64,000 nt of DNA from an uncultured Candidatus Actinomarina sp. (GTDB lineage Bacteria; Actinomycetota; Acidimicrobiia; Actinomarinales; Actinomarinaceae): the NCBI GenBank assembly GCA_902596545.1, contig CACJUH010000006.1:1-64000 (forward strand). Reading direction: 5' to 3'. Numbering within the stretch: position 1 is the first letter of the stretch; each line of letters begins with the position of its first letter. The notes under the pieces were generated by a model. The model was not told the DNA's origin. It was given only the letters and a program-made list of their open reading frames with translations, and ran no database searches. This document shows, in pieces, positions 40,292 through 51,009 of the stretch. Both the position numbers and the translations under genes were made by a program.

Positions 40292-42811
40292 TTGTTAATG
40301 AATCAAAATATTTTACTTCCAAAATTAGCAATACCTAACAGATATGAAATAAGTCTTGATATCGACCTTAAAAATTTTAAATATCTTGGAAAAGAAATCG
40401 TATTCATAGAGGTTGTAGAGGACACTGACGAAATACATTTACATGCAGTCGGTTTAACAATCAATTCTTCTTTTATAGAAGACGATAATGGAGCACATAT
40501 TGACGGATCTGTAAATTATCTAAATGAAGATGAAAAAATAATAATAAACTTTGAAGAAAAAGTTACCTCTGGTGACTGGAAATTATATATTGATTTCGAA
40601 GGTGAAATTGTTGATGATTTAAGAGGTTTTTATAGAAGCAAGTTTGTAGATGAAAATAATGAACAACACTGGATAGCTACAACCCAATTTGAACCCACTT
40701 CTGCAAGAATGGCTTTTCCCTGTTGGGATGAACCAGAATATAAGTCGGTTTTTTCAATAACTCTTACATCTGATAAATCAGATATAAGAGTTAGCAATGA
40801 AAAAGTTATTAGTGAAACAACCTTGAACGAGAAAACTACAAGTAAGTTTGAAGACTCAATGAGAATGTCTACCTATCTTGTTGCTTTTGTGGTTGGTCCT
40901 CTAGAAATTACTGAAATAGGAAAATCTAAAACAACAGATGTTAGAGTTGTTCACAGGCCTGGATTTGGGCACCAAACAAAATTTGCAGGAGAAGCAGCCA
41001 TAAAAATTTTGGACTTTTTTGAAAATTATTATGATATCAATTACCCAGGAACGAAATTAGATTTAATAGCTATCCCAGATTTTGCTATGGGCGCCATGGA
41101 AAATGTCGGTGCTGTAACTTTTAGAGAAACTTTGCTGTTAATTGATGTTGAAAAGGCTACAAGAGCAGAGTTGTCTAGGTCTGTTGAAGTTGTTGCGCAT
41201 GAACTTGCACATATGTGGTTTGGAGATTTAGTAACAATGAAATGGTGGGATGGAATTTGGTTAAATGAAGCATTCGCAAGTTTAATGGAAGTGATTGCCT
41301 CAGAAGCTACCTATCCGGAATTTAAGTTGTGGAATGAATTAAACCTAGCAAGAAGCCAGGGTTTTAATGTAGATTCGCTTAAATCTTCAAGACCAGTTGA
41401 GTTTGAAGTTGCAACACCAGAAGAAGCGGAAGAAATGTTTGATGTTCTAACATATCAAAAAGGTTCTACTGTTTTAAGAATGTTTGAAACTTTTATTGGT
41501 GAAGAAAATTTTAAAAAAGGTGTCAGAAATTATTTGAACAAACACAAATATAAAAATACCCACTCATCTGATTTGTGGACAGAGCTTTCTGGAGAAACAG
41601 AATATGATTTAGAAGATATCTTGCCCACTTGGATAAAACAAGAAGGCTATCCAATAATTAGTATTGAACATAATGAAAATACAAATTTTACTTTTTCGCA
41701 ATCAAAGTTTTTAATTGATGGCGAGACTGATGATTCATTGTGGAAAGTTCCTATAAATATCCGTTTTCTAGATAATGGTAAAAGTCAAAAAGTTCTTTTA
41801 GAAAACAAGTCTGACTCTTTTGAGCTTATTGGCAATGTACCATTCATCAATAACGGAGGTTGGTCCTTTTTCCACTCAACATATGAAGCTGAACATCTAA
41901 ATGAAATTATTCGCTACTTTGATGATTTGGATATTAATGAAAAATACCGACTACTTGAAGATTCATGGATGTCATTAAGGACAGAGAAGCTGACTTTAGA
42001 AAGTTTCCTTAAACTAATTGATTTATATAAAAATGAATCCGATAAAAATATATGGTCTTTAGTTTCAGGGATATTTGCCACTCTTCATAAGATAGATTCA
42101 AGTAATGAACTAGAAAATTATATAGCACAATTCTGTAAACCATTATTGGACAAATTGGGAAGCGAGTATAAAGAAGGTATAGATCAAGAAATGTCCCAAT
42201 TGAAATCATTGATTTGTTTTTTGTATGCAAAATACTCAAAAGATGATAAATTTATTTCACACTTCACAGATCAATTTAATTCAGAAAAATATAAAGACTA
42301 TTCTGATGGAAATTACTATAACTTAGTCCTCTCTGTATCAGGATTAGACAAATCAATTTCAATTAATAATTATTTAAACAACTTCATTAATTCAGATTCT
42401 CCACAAATTGAAGCTAGGTTTAGATCAAGCCTTCCAGGAGTTAATGATCCAGAGACTCCAAAAGTAGTTATTGAAGCAATACTTAATGAGACTATAAGAG
42501 GTGCTGATGCCCCATACTTGCTTGCTGGCCTGATATCACATCCTGAAAATGGTAAAGATGCTTGGGAAATTATAAAGTCAAACTGGGAAGATTTACTGAA
42601 AGTAATGCCTGAATGGACTTCATCACGAATTCTTGACGGGCTACCCTCTGTTTATGATGAAAATATAGGAAAAGACATCCAAGATTTCATAAAATTAAAC
42701 CCACTTCCATCTGCAGAAAAACTAATGAAGCAAAAGTTTGAAAGATTAAATGCAAATATTAAATTTAAAAATTCAATAAATAGTGTTTTAAAAAAGGCTA
42801 AATTTGTATAA
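40292..42811 (+). CDS. pepN: M1 family aminopeptidase
   Basis: GAMENVGAVTFRE; HELAHMWFGDLVTMKWWDGIWLNEAFAS. Confidence 0.96.
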   Translation: MLMNQNILLPKLAIPNRYEISLDIDLKNFKYLGKEIVFIEVVEDTDEIHLHAVGLTINSSFIEDDNGAHIDGSVNYLNEDEKIIINFEEKVTSGDWKLYIDFEGEIVDDLRGFYRSKFVDENNEQHWIATTQFEPTSARMAFPCWDEPEYKSVFSITLTSDKSDIRVSNEKVISETTLNEKTTSKFEDSMRMSTYLVAFVVGPLEITEIGKSKTTDVRVVHRPGFGHQTKFAGEAAIKILDFFENYYDINYPGTKLDLIAIPDFAMGAMENVGAVTFRETLLLIDVEKATRAELSRSVEVVAHELAHMWFGDLVTMKWWDGIWLNEAFASLMEVIASEATYPEFKLWNELNLARSQGFNVDSLKSSRPVEFEVATPEEAEEMFDVLTYQKGSTVLRMFETFIGEENFKKGVRNYLNKHKYKNTHSSDLWTELSGETEYDLEDILPTWIKQEGYPIISIEHNENTNFTFSQSKFLIDGETDDSLWKVPINIRFLDNGKSQKVLLENKSDSFELIGNVPFINNGGWSFFHSTYEAEHLNEIIRYFDDLDINEKYRLLEDSWMSLRTEKLTLESFLKLIDLYKNESDKNIWSLVSGIFATLHKIDSSNELENYIAQFCKPLLDKLGSEYKEGIDQEMSQLKSLICFLYAKYSKDDKFISHFTDQFNSEKYKDYSDGNYYNLVLSVSGLDKSISINNYLNNFINSDSPQIEARFRSSLPGVNDPETPKVVIEAILNETIRGADAPYLLAGLISHPENGKDAWEIIKSNWEDLLKVMPEWTSSRILDGLPSVYDENIGKDIQDFIKLNPLPSAEKLMKQKFERLNANIKFKNSINSVLKKAKFV

Positions 42812-42822
42812 AAGGAGATGAA

Positions 42823-43641
42823 ATGAAACCAAGAATTGCTGTATTTTTACAACCTCAACATGCAGAGTATGACCAGATAAGAAAAGCTGCTAAGGAATCA
42901 GAAGAAATTGGTGCAGATGTTATTTACAACTGGGACCATTTCTATCCACTATACAAAGAAGATGGTACACAATGGGAACAAGGTGAAAGAAGAGAGGGAA
43001 AGCATTTTGAATGTTGGACTATGCTAGCTAGCTGGGCTGAAGTGACAGATAACATTGATATAGGTCCCTTAGTTACTTGTAATTCATATAGAAATCCTGA
43101 ACTACTAGCTGATATGGCTAGAACAGTTGACCACATATCTGATGGGCGAGTAATTCTTGGAATCGGCTCAGGTTGGTTTGAACAAGATTATGAAGAGTAT
43201 GGTTATGAGTTTGGCACAGCAATATGGAGACTCAAAGAACTAGAAAAATCATTGGAAAGAATTGTAAAAAGGATGGGTAAATTAGATCCGCAGCCTAAAA
43301 GAAAGATACCCATACTAATCGGAGGTGGTGGAGAAAAAGTGACTCTTAGGCTAGTCGCACAGTATGCAGACATTTGGCATGGATTTGCAACGAAAACAGA
43401 AGAACGAAGTGGCATTGAAACTGTAGCACACAAAAATTCAGTATTAAACAATTGGTGTTCTGAAGTAGGAAGAGATCCAAATGAAATACAAAGATCAATT
43501 GGAATAGATATTAAAAGAATTGATCTTGCCGATGATCTGTTGGAAGCTGGAGCTACTGAAGTAACTTTAGCCGTTAATGGACCAGGATATGATTTATCTT
43601 TAGTCAAAGAGTGGATTGCATGGAGAGATTCAAAAGAATAG
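42823..43641 (+). CDS. LLM class F420-dependent oxidoreductase
   Basis: Luciferase-like: RTVDHISDGRVILGIGSGWFEQDYEEYG. Confidence 0.9.
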   Translation: MKPRIAVFLQPQHAEYDQIRKAAKESEEIGADVIYNWDHFYPLYKEDGTQWEQGERREGKHFECWTMLASWAEVTDNIDIGPLVTCNSYRNPELLADMARTVDHISDGRVILGIGSGWFEQDYEEYGYEFGTAIWRLKELEKSLERIVKRMGKLDPQPKRKIPILIGGGGEKVTLRLVAQYADIWHGFATKTEERSGIETVAHKNSVLNNWCSEVGRDPNEIQRSIGIDIKRIDLADDLLEAGATEVTLAVNGPGYDLSLVKEWIAWRDSKE

Positions 43642-43651
43642 ACAGCAAGAC

Positions 43652-44575
43652 ATGGATATATTAATTCTCATATTTGGATTTGTAGTAGGATTAATTTTTT
43701 TAGTGAAGGGTGCAGATGAAATGGTTGATTCTGCCATCCAGATCGCCCTAAAATTCAAAATTCCCAGTTCTATAATAGGTGCAACATTTATTGGATTTGG
43801 TACATCTGCACCAGAATTATTTGCAAGTACGGGAGCAGCATTAAATGGAGATTTGGATCTGGGAATTGGAAATATAGTAGGTTCAAATATAGCTAATTCA
43901 CTACTTGTAGTAGCCGTTTTGTATCTCACAATTCCAAAGGACTTTGATAAGAAAATTAAGCTCAATCAACTTAGTCCGGTTTGGATGGCAATCCTCACCA
44001 CTGTATTTGTATCAACTTATGTTCTCTTTAGTAGCTTTCCGCTTTACTTAGGAATTGTCCTGTTAGTTTTGACAATTTATGTAGTTTACAAAATGGTAAG
44101 TACTGACAGTGTTGAAGAAGAAGATTTCAAACCTGAAGAAAAAAACTACGTATGGCTCAGGGGATTACTTTCATTAGCCGCAACTCTTTATGGAAGTCAA
44201 TTAGTGGTTGATAATGCAGTTAAGCTAGCAGAAACATTTGGCGTTTCATCTTTGGTAATAGGTTCAACGATTATTGCAATTGGTACCAGTCTTCCGGAAG
44301 TTGCTGGAACAATAGCAGCAGCAAGGATGAGAAAGCCTGACATTGTTTTTGGAAATATTTTTGGTTCAAATCTTTTTAATATTGGATTAGTTGGTGGTGT
44401 AGCAATTTCAATAAGCCCTGGAAATATTCTCTCAAGAATTGATTACCAGCTATTTATGATGTATTTTGTTTCTTTTCTTGTAATATTTTTATCAAGAAAT
44501 GTCATAAAAAGAAACTTTGTTGTTGGGTATTCTTTTATAGCTTTTTATCTTCTATTTATTATTAGTCTTTTTTAA
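43652..44575 (+). CDS. CaCA family Ca2+/Na+ antiporter (start corrected from 43616)
   Basis: Two inverted repeats GATFIGFGTSAPELFAS and GSTIIAIGTSLPEVAGT. Confidence 0.93.
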   Translation: MDILILIFGFVVGLIFLVKGADEMVDSAIQIALKFKIPSSIIGATFIGFGTSAPELFASTGAALNGDLDLGIGNIVGSNIANSLLVVAVLYLTIPKDFDKKIKLNQLSPVWMAILTTVFVSTYVLFSSFPLYLGIVLLVLTIYVVYKMVSTDSVEEEDFKPEEKNYVWLRGLLSLAATLYGSQLVVDNAVKLAETFGVSSLVIGSTIIAIGTSLPEVAGTIAAARMRKPDIVFGNIFGSNLFNIGLVGGVAISISPGNILSRIDYQLFMMYFVSFLVIFLSRNVIKRNFVVGYSFIAFYLLFIISLF

Positions 44576-45395
44576 TATTTTTATTTTTTAAAAAAAAGAT
44601 TAATCCTAAAAATGCGAGAAGGGCTCCTCCAATTTGATTCCAGGTAAATACACCAATCGTAGAATCTCCCATTCCAAATCTTAAAGTGTCTAAAAATGCT
44701 CTTTGAGTTCCATACCATACTGCCCATAAACCAATCCACGATCCTTTGCCAAATTCATAACGATTTTGTAATGATCTAAAAATAAAGAAAACAATTAACG
44801 CAAGAATTAAGTCATACAGTGCAACGTGATGGTATGTTCCACAAGTTAGCAGTGGCTCCATACATTCTAAAGAATTGTGTTGTGGGGCAACGTCATATCC
44901 CGGCTTAATTTCATAACCTAAAAAGAAGCTTGTTTCTCTTCCTAGATGTTCAACGATAGCAAGATCGCCAATTCTTCCAATAACAGTTCCAAGTATTAAT
45001 CCTGTGGCAGCGTAATCTCCATATTGTTTAAAGTCTTCTTTATTAAAAATGCTAATTTTTAGATATGCAGCAATAATTCCCCCTGCCATACCACCCATAA
45101 TTGAATAGCTACCAGCTAATGTAAAAACATCACTTAATCCATACCCTGGATTTGCATACCATTGTGCAGGTATGGTAAAAAATCTTGCACCAAGAATGGC
45201 TCCAAAGATTGCCCAGGTTAGCGCTTCAGAGAATAAAATTGAGTTCGCACCGTCTTGTTCTGAGAGTTTTAAAGCATGACTAGCCCCAAAATAAAATCCA
45301 ATTGCTGCAAAAACTCCATGTAACGAAAGAAATACTGGCCCAACTTTGGTAATTGGTATTGGAGGATAAGTTATTGAAAAAAATATTTCTTCCAT
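44562..45395 (-). CDS. lgt: Prolipoprotein diacylglyceryl transferase family
   Basis: Lgt-like YSIMGGMAGGI, GRIGDLAIVEHLGRET, YHHVALYDLILALIVF. Confidence 0.78.
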   Translation of the reverse strand: MEEIFFSITYPPIPITKVGPVFLSLHGVFAAIGFYFGASHALKLSEQDGANSILFSEALTWAIFGAILGARFFTIPAQWYANPGYGLSDVFTLAGSYSIMGGMAGGIIAAYLKISIFNKEDFKQYGDYAATGLILGTVIGRIGDLAIVEHLGRETSFFLGYEIKPGYDVAPQHNSLECMEPLLTCGTYHHVALYDLILALIVFFIFRSLQNRYEFGKGSWIGLWAVWYGTQRAFLDTLRFGMGDSTIGVFTWNQIGGALLAFLGLIFFLKNKNIKKD

Positions 45396-45397
45396 GA

Positions 45398-46279
45398 TTA
45401 AGTATTCCTTATTGTAAAAAGAATGTCAGCAATCATAGACAAAAATATTACTGCTAGATAAGTATTAGAAAACACAAAGTACGATATTGGTTTGATTTTA
45501 TCTGAGTACAAACCATAAGATTTAATCATTAAATAGATTCCAAAAATTAATGCCAAAAATAAATAAATCAAACCAAGCTGTAATACCGGTGCTATTAAAA
45601 GAGATGTTATTACGGTGGCACATGAATAAACACCAATAAAAATTGATGTTCTTTTTTTTGATTCTTGGGTTGGCAACATTGGAAATTCTGCGCCCCTATA
45701 GTCTTCTACATTTTCAATTGATAATGCCCAAAAATGAGCAGGAGTCCAAAGAAAAACAAGTAAAAATAAAAGCCATGATCCCGTATCAAGTTCAGTTCCT
45801 GTTGCAGCCCACCCTATAAGAACAGGCGCAGCTCCAGCTGCACCCCCAATAACAATATTTTGATTTGTTCTAGGTTTTAAAATCAATGTATATATAAAAG
45901 AGTAAAAAATGTTTGCCGTTAATGCAATATATGCTGCTAGCGGAGTTGTTTGTGTGTATAAAATTATAAATCCTATTAGTGCCAACAAAATTGAATACAT
46001 ATAAGCATTTTTTACGGAAATAGTTCCAGTGACAAGGGGCCTGTCAGATGTTCTTGCCATTAATTTATCAGTTTCTATTTCAAAAATTTGATTTAGAACA
46101 TTAGCGCTTACTGCTAATGCTGTACCGCCAAATAATGTAAACAAAACCAACTCAACAGGTGGAAAGCCATATATAGAGACAACCATTGATGGTACAGTTG
46201 TAATAAGTAACAGCTCAACAATTCTTAATTTAGAAAGTTTTAAATAATTAGAAGCAACTTTTTTTGTTTGAACCTTCAT
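45398..46279 (-). CDS. ctaB: Protoheme IX farnesyltransferase
   Basis: NVLNQIFEIETDKLMARTSDRPLVTG; AAGAAPVLIGW; WTPAHFWALSI. Confidence 0.95.
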   Translation of the reverse strand: MKVQTKKVASNYLKLSKLRIVELLLITTVPSMVVSIYGFPPVELVLFTLFGGTALAVSANVLNQIFEIETDKLMARTSDRPLVTGTISVKNAYMYSILLALIGFIILYTQTTPLAAYIALTANIFYSFIYTLILKPRTNQNIVIGGAAGAAPVLIGWAATGTELDTGSWLLFLLVFLWTPAHFWALSIENVEDYRGAEFPMLPTQESKKRTSIFIGVYSCATVITSLLIAPVLQLGLIYLFLALIFGIYLMIKSYGLYSDKIKPISYFVFSNTYLAVIFLSMIADILFTIRNT

Positions 46280-46350
46280 AGTGACATAGTACTTTAATTA
46301 CACTATATATTGTTTGAACGCTATTCTTAAATATTGTTGATAATATAAAT

Positions 46351-47370
46351 ATGCTTGTGAAAAAAATTTTTAAGTTAAAGAATTTAAGATACGTGCTGCT
46401 TGTTTTTCTCTCTGCATGTATCGAAGACGCTCCTCTCGATTCCCTTAGCCCTGAGGGTCCTTATGCAAGATCAATCGATGAATTATTCTGGATAACTTTT
46501 TGGATTGCTGTTGTAATCTTTGTAATAGTTCAAGGTGCGCTACTTCTATCAGTTTTTGTGTATAAAGAAAAACCAGACTCTCCAGAGCCAAAACAAATTC
46601 ATGGAAATACAAAACTCGAGATATTATGGACAGTTATACCTGTATTAATTTTGGCTGCAATCGCAGTCCCAACAGTAAGAACAATCTTTGATTTAGCAAG
46701 AGAACCAGAGAATGCCCTTAAAATTGAAGTGATTGGTCATCAATGGTGGTTTGAATATAAATATCCTGATTATGGAATAACTACTGCAAATGTTCTAGTG
46801 ATTCCTGCAGACAGACCTGTCCGACTTGAAATGTGGTCTAACGATGTTCTTCACAATTACTGGGTACCAAAATTAAATGGAAAAAGATACCTTGTACCTG
46901 GACAGACAACTTATCTTAATCTTCATGCGGATTCGCCTAATGAGTTTTGGGCACAGTGCGGAGAGTATTGTGGATTAAGCCATTCGAAAATGCGTGGTAG
47001 AGTTTTATCATTATCCCAAAGTGATTTTGATGCGTGGGTAAAAAATGAACAGAGAGATGCTACTGCATTTAGTACTGATGATTTATCTTTAGCGGCAGAA
47101 GGACAACAAGTTTACTTAAATGCTGGTTGTACACAATGCCATGTAATAAATGGTGTTTGGGATGTTCAGGGAGATAGAATCGCACCAAATCTTACTCATT
47201 TTGCCAATCGAAATGTTTTTGCTGGTGCGGCATTAAAAAATAATCCGGAAAATCTCACAAAATGGCTTGCTAATCCAGCAGAGATAAAACCTGGTACATT
47301 TATGCCTAACCTAGAATTGACTGAATCAGAAATTAATGCTTTAATTGCGTATCTGGAGACACTTAAATGA
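46351..47370 (+). CDS. ctaC: Cytochrome c oxidase subunit II with C-terminal cytochrome c domain, lipoprotein
   Basis: Lipobox LSAC; CuA CGEYCGLSHSKMRG; CTQCH heme site. Confidence 0.96.
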   Translation: MLVKKIFKLKNLRYVLLVFLSACIEDAPLDSLSPEGPYARSIDELFWITFWIAVVIFVIVQGALLLSVFVYKEKPDSPEPKQIHGNTKLEILWTVIPVLILAAIAVPTVRTIFDLAREPENALKIEVIGHQWWFEYKYPDYGITTANVLVIPADRPVRLEMWSNDVLHNYWVPKLNGKRYLVPGQTTYLNLHADSPNEFWAQCGEYCGLSHSKMRGRVLSLSQSDFDAWVKNEQRDATAFSTDDLSLAAEGQQVYLNAGCTQCHVINGVWDVQGDRIAPNLTHFANRNVFAGAALKNNPENLTKWLANPAEIKPGTFMPNLELTESEINALIAYLETLK

Positions 47371-49328
47371 CAAAAATAATTGAGCCAAATAAACAAAGTA
47401 ATATCTTTAAAAGGCCTTCTTCCGAGACAGGTATATGGAGTTGGATAACAACTGTAGATCACAAAAGAATCGGAATCATGTATGGCTATGCCGCATTCTT
47501 CTTTTTATTGATTGGTGGACTTGAAGCATTAATCTTGAGAATTCAGCTTTCACAACCAGATAATAATTTCTTAACGGCTGCAGAGTACAATGCGATGTTT
47601 ACCATGCACGGAACAACAATGATCTTTTTGGCAATAATGCCTATCAGCGCTGCATTCTTTAATTATTTACTTCCACTACAAATTGGGGCTAGAGATGTTG
47701 CTTTTCCAAGACTCAATGCTTTGTCTTTCTGGATATTTATATTTGGAGGAGCTTTCCTTTACTCTACTTTTATTTTTGGAACTGCAGGTGCTCCGGAAGG
47801 TGGATACCTTGCTGAAGAAGTTGGTTGGCTAGGTTCTGCTCCTAACGGTGGCTGGTTTGGATATCAACCAAATGCTGGAATGAAATATTCGCCTGGCACA
47901 GCGATGGATTATTGGGCAATTGGTCTTCAGATTTTAGGAATAGCATCACTTATATCTGCATTTAATTTCATTACGACAATTATCAACATGCGTACAAAAG
48001 GTATGAGATTTATGAGGATGCCAGTATTTACATGGATGACTTTTGCTGTTTCATTCTTACTTGCATTTTCTCTACCTATCATTGCAATCGCGCTTTTTTA
48101 CGTAACATTTGATAGAAAATTTGGAACTACTTTCTTTCTTACTGAAGGAGGTGGAGATCCGGTTCTCTGGCAGCATTTATTTTGGCTTTTTGGTCATCCA
48201 GAAGTATATATTCTAATTCTTCCAGCATTTGGTATAGTCTCTGAGGTTCTTCCTACTTTTGCTAGGAAGCCATTGTTTGGTTATGCAGCAATTGTTTTTG
48301 CTGGTTTTGGAATTGCATTTATAGGTTTCGGAGTATGGGCACACCATATGTTTGCGTCTGCAATTAGTCCTGTAGCTCAAGCGGGCTTTGGGCTATCAAC
48401 AATGGTCATAGCTGTACCCACGGGTGTTAAAATCTTTAATTGGCTGGGTACTATTTGGGGCGGAAAAATTAAACTTAACACCCCTATGTTGTTTTCTTTA
48501 GGTTTTATTGGGATGTTTGTTATTGGTGGATTAAGTGGTGTAACACATTCTGTAGTGCCTGCGGACACTCAACAAACTGATACTTATTACATTGTTGCTC
48601 ATTTTCATTATGTACTTTTTGGAGGAGCATTGTTTGGCATCTTTTCAGGACTTTACTACTGGTTTCCAAAGGTTTGGGGCAAAATGTACAATGAGACTTT
48701 AGGAAAAATTCATTTTTGGCTAATGTTAATCGGCTTTAATCTTACTTTTGGTCCTATGCATTGGTTAGGGCTGCAAGGCCAAGTCAGAAGAACCTGGGTC
48801 TATGCTGAAGAAACTAATCTTCAATTTTGGAATATTATTGTGACCATTGGTGCATTTATAATTGCTGTCTCAATAATTGTTTTTATGATTAATTGGATTT
48901 TCTCAAAGAGAAATGGAGAGAAAGCTCCATTTGACCCTTGGGATGCTAGGACAATTGAGTGGACTATCCCATCACCAACTCCTGTATGGAACTTTTCAAA
49001 AGCTCCAGAAGTGAAATCATTAGATGATTTTTGGCATGCGAAATATGAAGAAGATGAAGAAGGAAGAGCTGTAAGAAAAGAGTCAGCTGATCAAATGCTA
49101 TTAGATCTTGAAGAAGAGGGTCTTAATCCAACAGAAAATATAGTATTGCCTAACCCTTCGTATTTTCCAATTGTACTTGCTGCAGGCTTACCATTTTTGG
49201 GCTACGCAGTTATTTATAAGTCTATCCCACTTGCTTTGGTTGGTGCTTTGCTTCTTTTAATTGGAGGTTTTGGCTGGGGAACAGAACCATTAGAAGAAGA
49301 GGTTGAAGAAAATTTAGAGCATGAGTAG
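47367..49328 (+). CDS. ctaD: Cytochrome c oxidase subunit I
   Basis: MHGTTMIF; FGHPEVYILILPAFGI; HFHYVLFGG. Confidence 0.98.
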   Translation: MTKIIEPNKQSNIFKRPSSETGIWSWITTVDHKRIGIMYGYAAFFFLLIGGLEALILRIQLSQPDNNFLTAAEYNAMFTMHGTTMIFLAIMPISAAFFNYLLPLQIGARDVAFPRLNALSFWIFIFGGAFLYSTFIFGTAGAPEGGYLAEEVGWLGSAPNGGWFGYQPNAGMKYSPGTAMDYWAIGLQILGIASLISAFNFITTIINMRTKGMRFMRMPVFTWMTFAVSFLLAFSLPIIAIALFYVTFDRKFGTTFFLTEGGGDPVLWQHLFWLFGHPEVYILILPAFGIVSEVLPTFARKPLFGYAAIVFAGFGIAFIGFGVWAHHMFASAISPVAQAGFGLSTMVIAVPTGVKIFNWLGTIWGGKIKLNTPMLFSLGFIGMFVIGGLSGVTHSVVPADTQQTDTYYIVAHFHYVLFGGALFGIFSGLYYWFPKVWGKMYNETLGKIHFWLMLIGFNLTFGPMHWLGLQGQVRRTWVYAEETNLQFWNIIVTIGAFIIAVSIIVFMINWIFSKRNGEKAPFDPWDARTIEWTIPSPTPVWNFSKAPEVKSLDDFWHAKYEEDEEGRAVRKESADQMLLDLEEEGLNPTENIVLPNPSYFPIVLAAGLPFLGYAVIYKSIPLALVGALLLLIGGFGWGTEPLEEEVEENLEHE

Positions 49329-49905
49329 TTCTCATTCATATCCACACGAACCTACAGGAGTAGAAACCAGAAAACTTGGAATGTGGGTGTTCCTTTCAAC
49401 TGAAATATTATTTTTTGGCACTTTAATAACCACTTTTATGATTTTTAAAGGAAGAGACTTTCCGGGTATCAAATTAACAGATGTTTATGACATACCATTT
49501 ACATCAATTAGCTCTTTTATACTCTTGATGAGTTCTTTAACAATGGTTTTAGCTCACAATGCTCTGGAAGCAAATGATCAAGAAAAGACTAGGGTTTGGC
49601 TTTTAGCAACTGCGATGTTGGGTTCAGTATTTTTAGCAGGCCAGATTTATGAATTCACAGAGTTTTATCATAAAGGTTTTGAACTTACTACAAATATCTT
49701 TAGTTCAACTTTCTATGTATTAACAGGTTTTCATGGACTTCATGTATTTATTGGTGTAGTCCTTCTTCTTGCGCTTTGGGGTATTGGACAAAGGCAGCGA
49801 GGACTGAACTTAGAAGGTGGAATGAATCTTGAGTTTGTAGCCCTCTACTGGCACTTTGTCGATATAGTCTGGATAGTATTGTTTACAGTAGTATATTTGA
49901 TCTAA
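49321..49905 (+). CDS. ctaE: Cytochrome c oxidase subunit III
   Basis: STEILFFGTL; FHGLHVFIG; YWHFVDIVWIVLF. Confidence 0.96.
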   Translation: MSSSHSYPHEPTGVETRKLGMWVFLSTEILFFGTLITTFMIFKGRDFPGIKLTDVYDIPFTSISSFILLMSSLTMVLAHNALEANDQEKTRVWLLATAMLGSVFLAGQIYEFTEFYHKGFELTTNIFSSTFYVLTGFHGLHVFIGVVLLLALWGIGQRQRGLNLEGGMNLEFVALYWHFVDIVWIVLFTVVYLI

Positions 49906-49906
49906 G

Positions 49907-50206
49907 ATGTCTGAAAATCATATAGAGCACCCTACTCCAAAAAGATATGTACAAATTGCAATAGTACTTGGAATACTTACGGCGATTGAAATAGCTTTAT
50001 ATTACACAGAAGACATTGTAGGAGTGTTTACTGATCCTATATTGATAATTCTAGCTGTAGGAAAATTCATAATTGTAGTCGGATGGTTTATGCATCTTCG
50101 TTTTGAAAATAAAATGGTCAATAGATTCTTCGCTGGTGGAATGATATTGGCTTTGTTTTTATTTGCAATTGTAATGATCGAGCGGGCATCAGCTAACTTT
50201 TTTTAA
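49907..50206 (+). CDS. Cytochrome c oxidase subunit IV-like
   Basis: Small 3-TM protein, FIIVVGWFMHLRFE; directly after ctaE. Confidence 0.85.
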   Translation: MSENHIEHPTPKRYVQIAIVLGILTAIEIALYYTEDIVGVFTDPILIILAVGKFIIVVGWFMHLRFENKMVNRFFAGGMILALFLFAIVMIERASANFF

Positions 50207-50212
50207 TTTATA

Positions 50213-50992
50213 ATGGAAAACTTACCTTGGCACCCTCATTATGATGTATGGGCACTAATCATTTCATTAGTTATATTTTTTGAACTATCAACAAAAAATG
50301 AAATAATTAAAAAAGAAAAAAGAAGGCTGTGGTATTCAGGCCTTTTAATTCTTTGGGTTTTTACCGACTATCCAATTCATGACATTGGTGAAAAATATTT
50401 GTTTTCTGTTCATTCTGTTGAGCACCTAGTTTTAGCCTTGGTCTCACCTCCATTACTACTTATGGGCATGCATAAAGATATGAAAAAATTAGTGTCTGTA
50501 AAGCCTCTAATAATGGTTCTTAAAATAACTTCAAAACCAGTTGTGGCATTCTTTTTGTTTAATTTTGTAATGGTTGGAATGCACTGGTCTTCAGTTGTAA
50601 ATCTTATGGTAACCAACACATTGTTTCACTTCATGATACATTCTGTAATGCTCCTAGTCTCACTAAATATGTGGATACCGGTAATTGGTTTTAATGATGA
50701 GATCAAACCGTTAAATTCAGCTGCAAGAATAGGCTATTTATTCCTTCAGTCACTACTTCCTACAATACCTGCAAGCTTTCTAGCATTTGGCACTGAACCC
50801 TTATACAGCGCTTACTTAAATACTGATAGCATTTTTAATATTTCAGTTATCAACGACCAAACACTTGCAGGGTTGATTTTAAAACTCGGAGGAGGAATAA
50901 TACTCTGGATATCCATCTTGGTTATATGGATGAAGTGGTATCAAGATGAAAAAACGTTCGATGACGTAGTTAGAAATAGTTCAACAGACTAG
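50213..50992 (+). CDS. CtaG/Caa3-type oxidase assembly factor
   Basis: Multi-TM; HSVEHLVLALVSPPLLLMGM; ends oxidase cluster. Confidence 0.85.
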   Translation: MENLPWHPHYDVWALIISLVIFFELSTKNEIIKKEKRRLWYSGLLILWVFTDYPIHDIGEKYLFSVHSVEHLVLALVSPPLLLMGMHKDMKKLVSVKPLIMVLKITSKPVVAFFLFNFVMVGMHWSSVVNLMVTNTLFHFMIHSVMLLVSLNMWIPVIGFNDEIKPLNSAARIGYLFLQSLLPTIPASFLAFGTEPLYSAYLNTDSIFNISVINDQTLAGLILKLGGGIILWISILVIWMKWYQDEKTFDDVVRNSSTD

Positions 50993-51009
50993 AATTATAT
51001 AGATTTACT

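Noticed and set aside
46314-46344. Sigma-70 promoter for ctaC (TTGAAC ... GATAAT)
   Set aside because: Spacer about 19 bp and AT-rich background make the match too weak to call.
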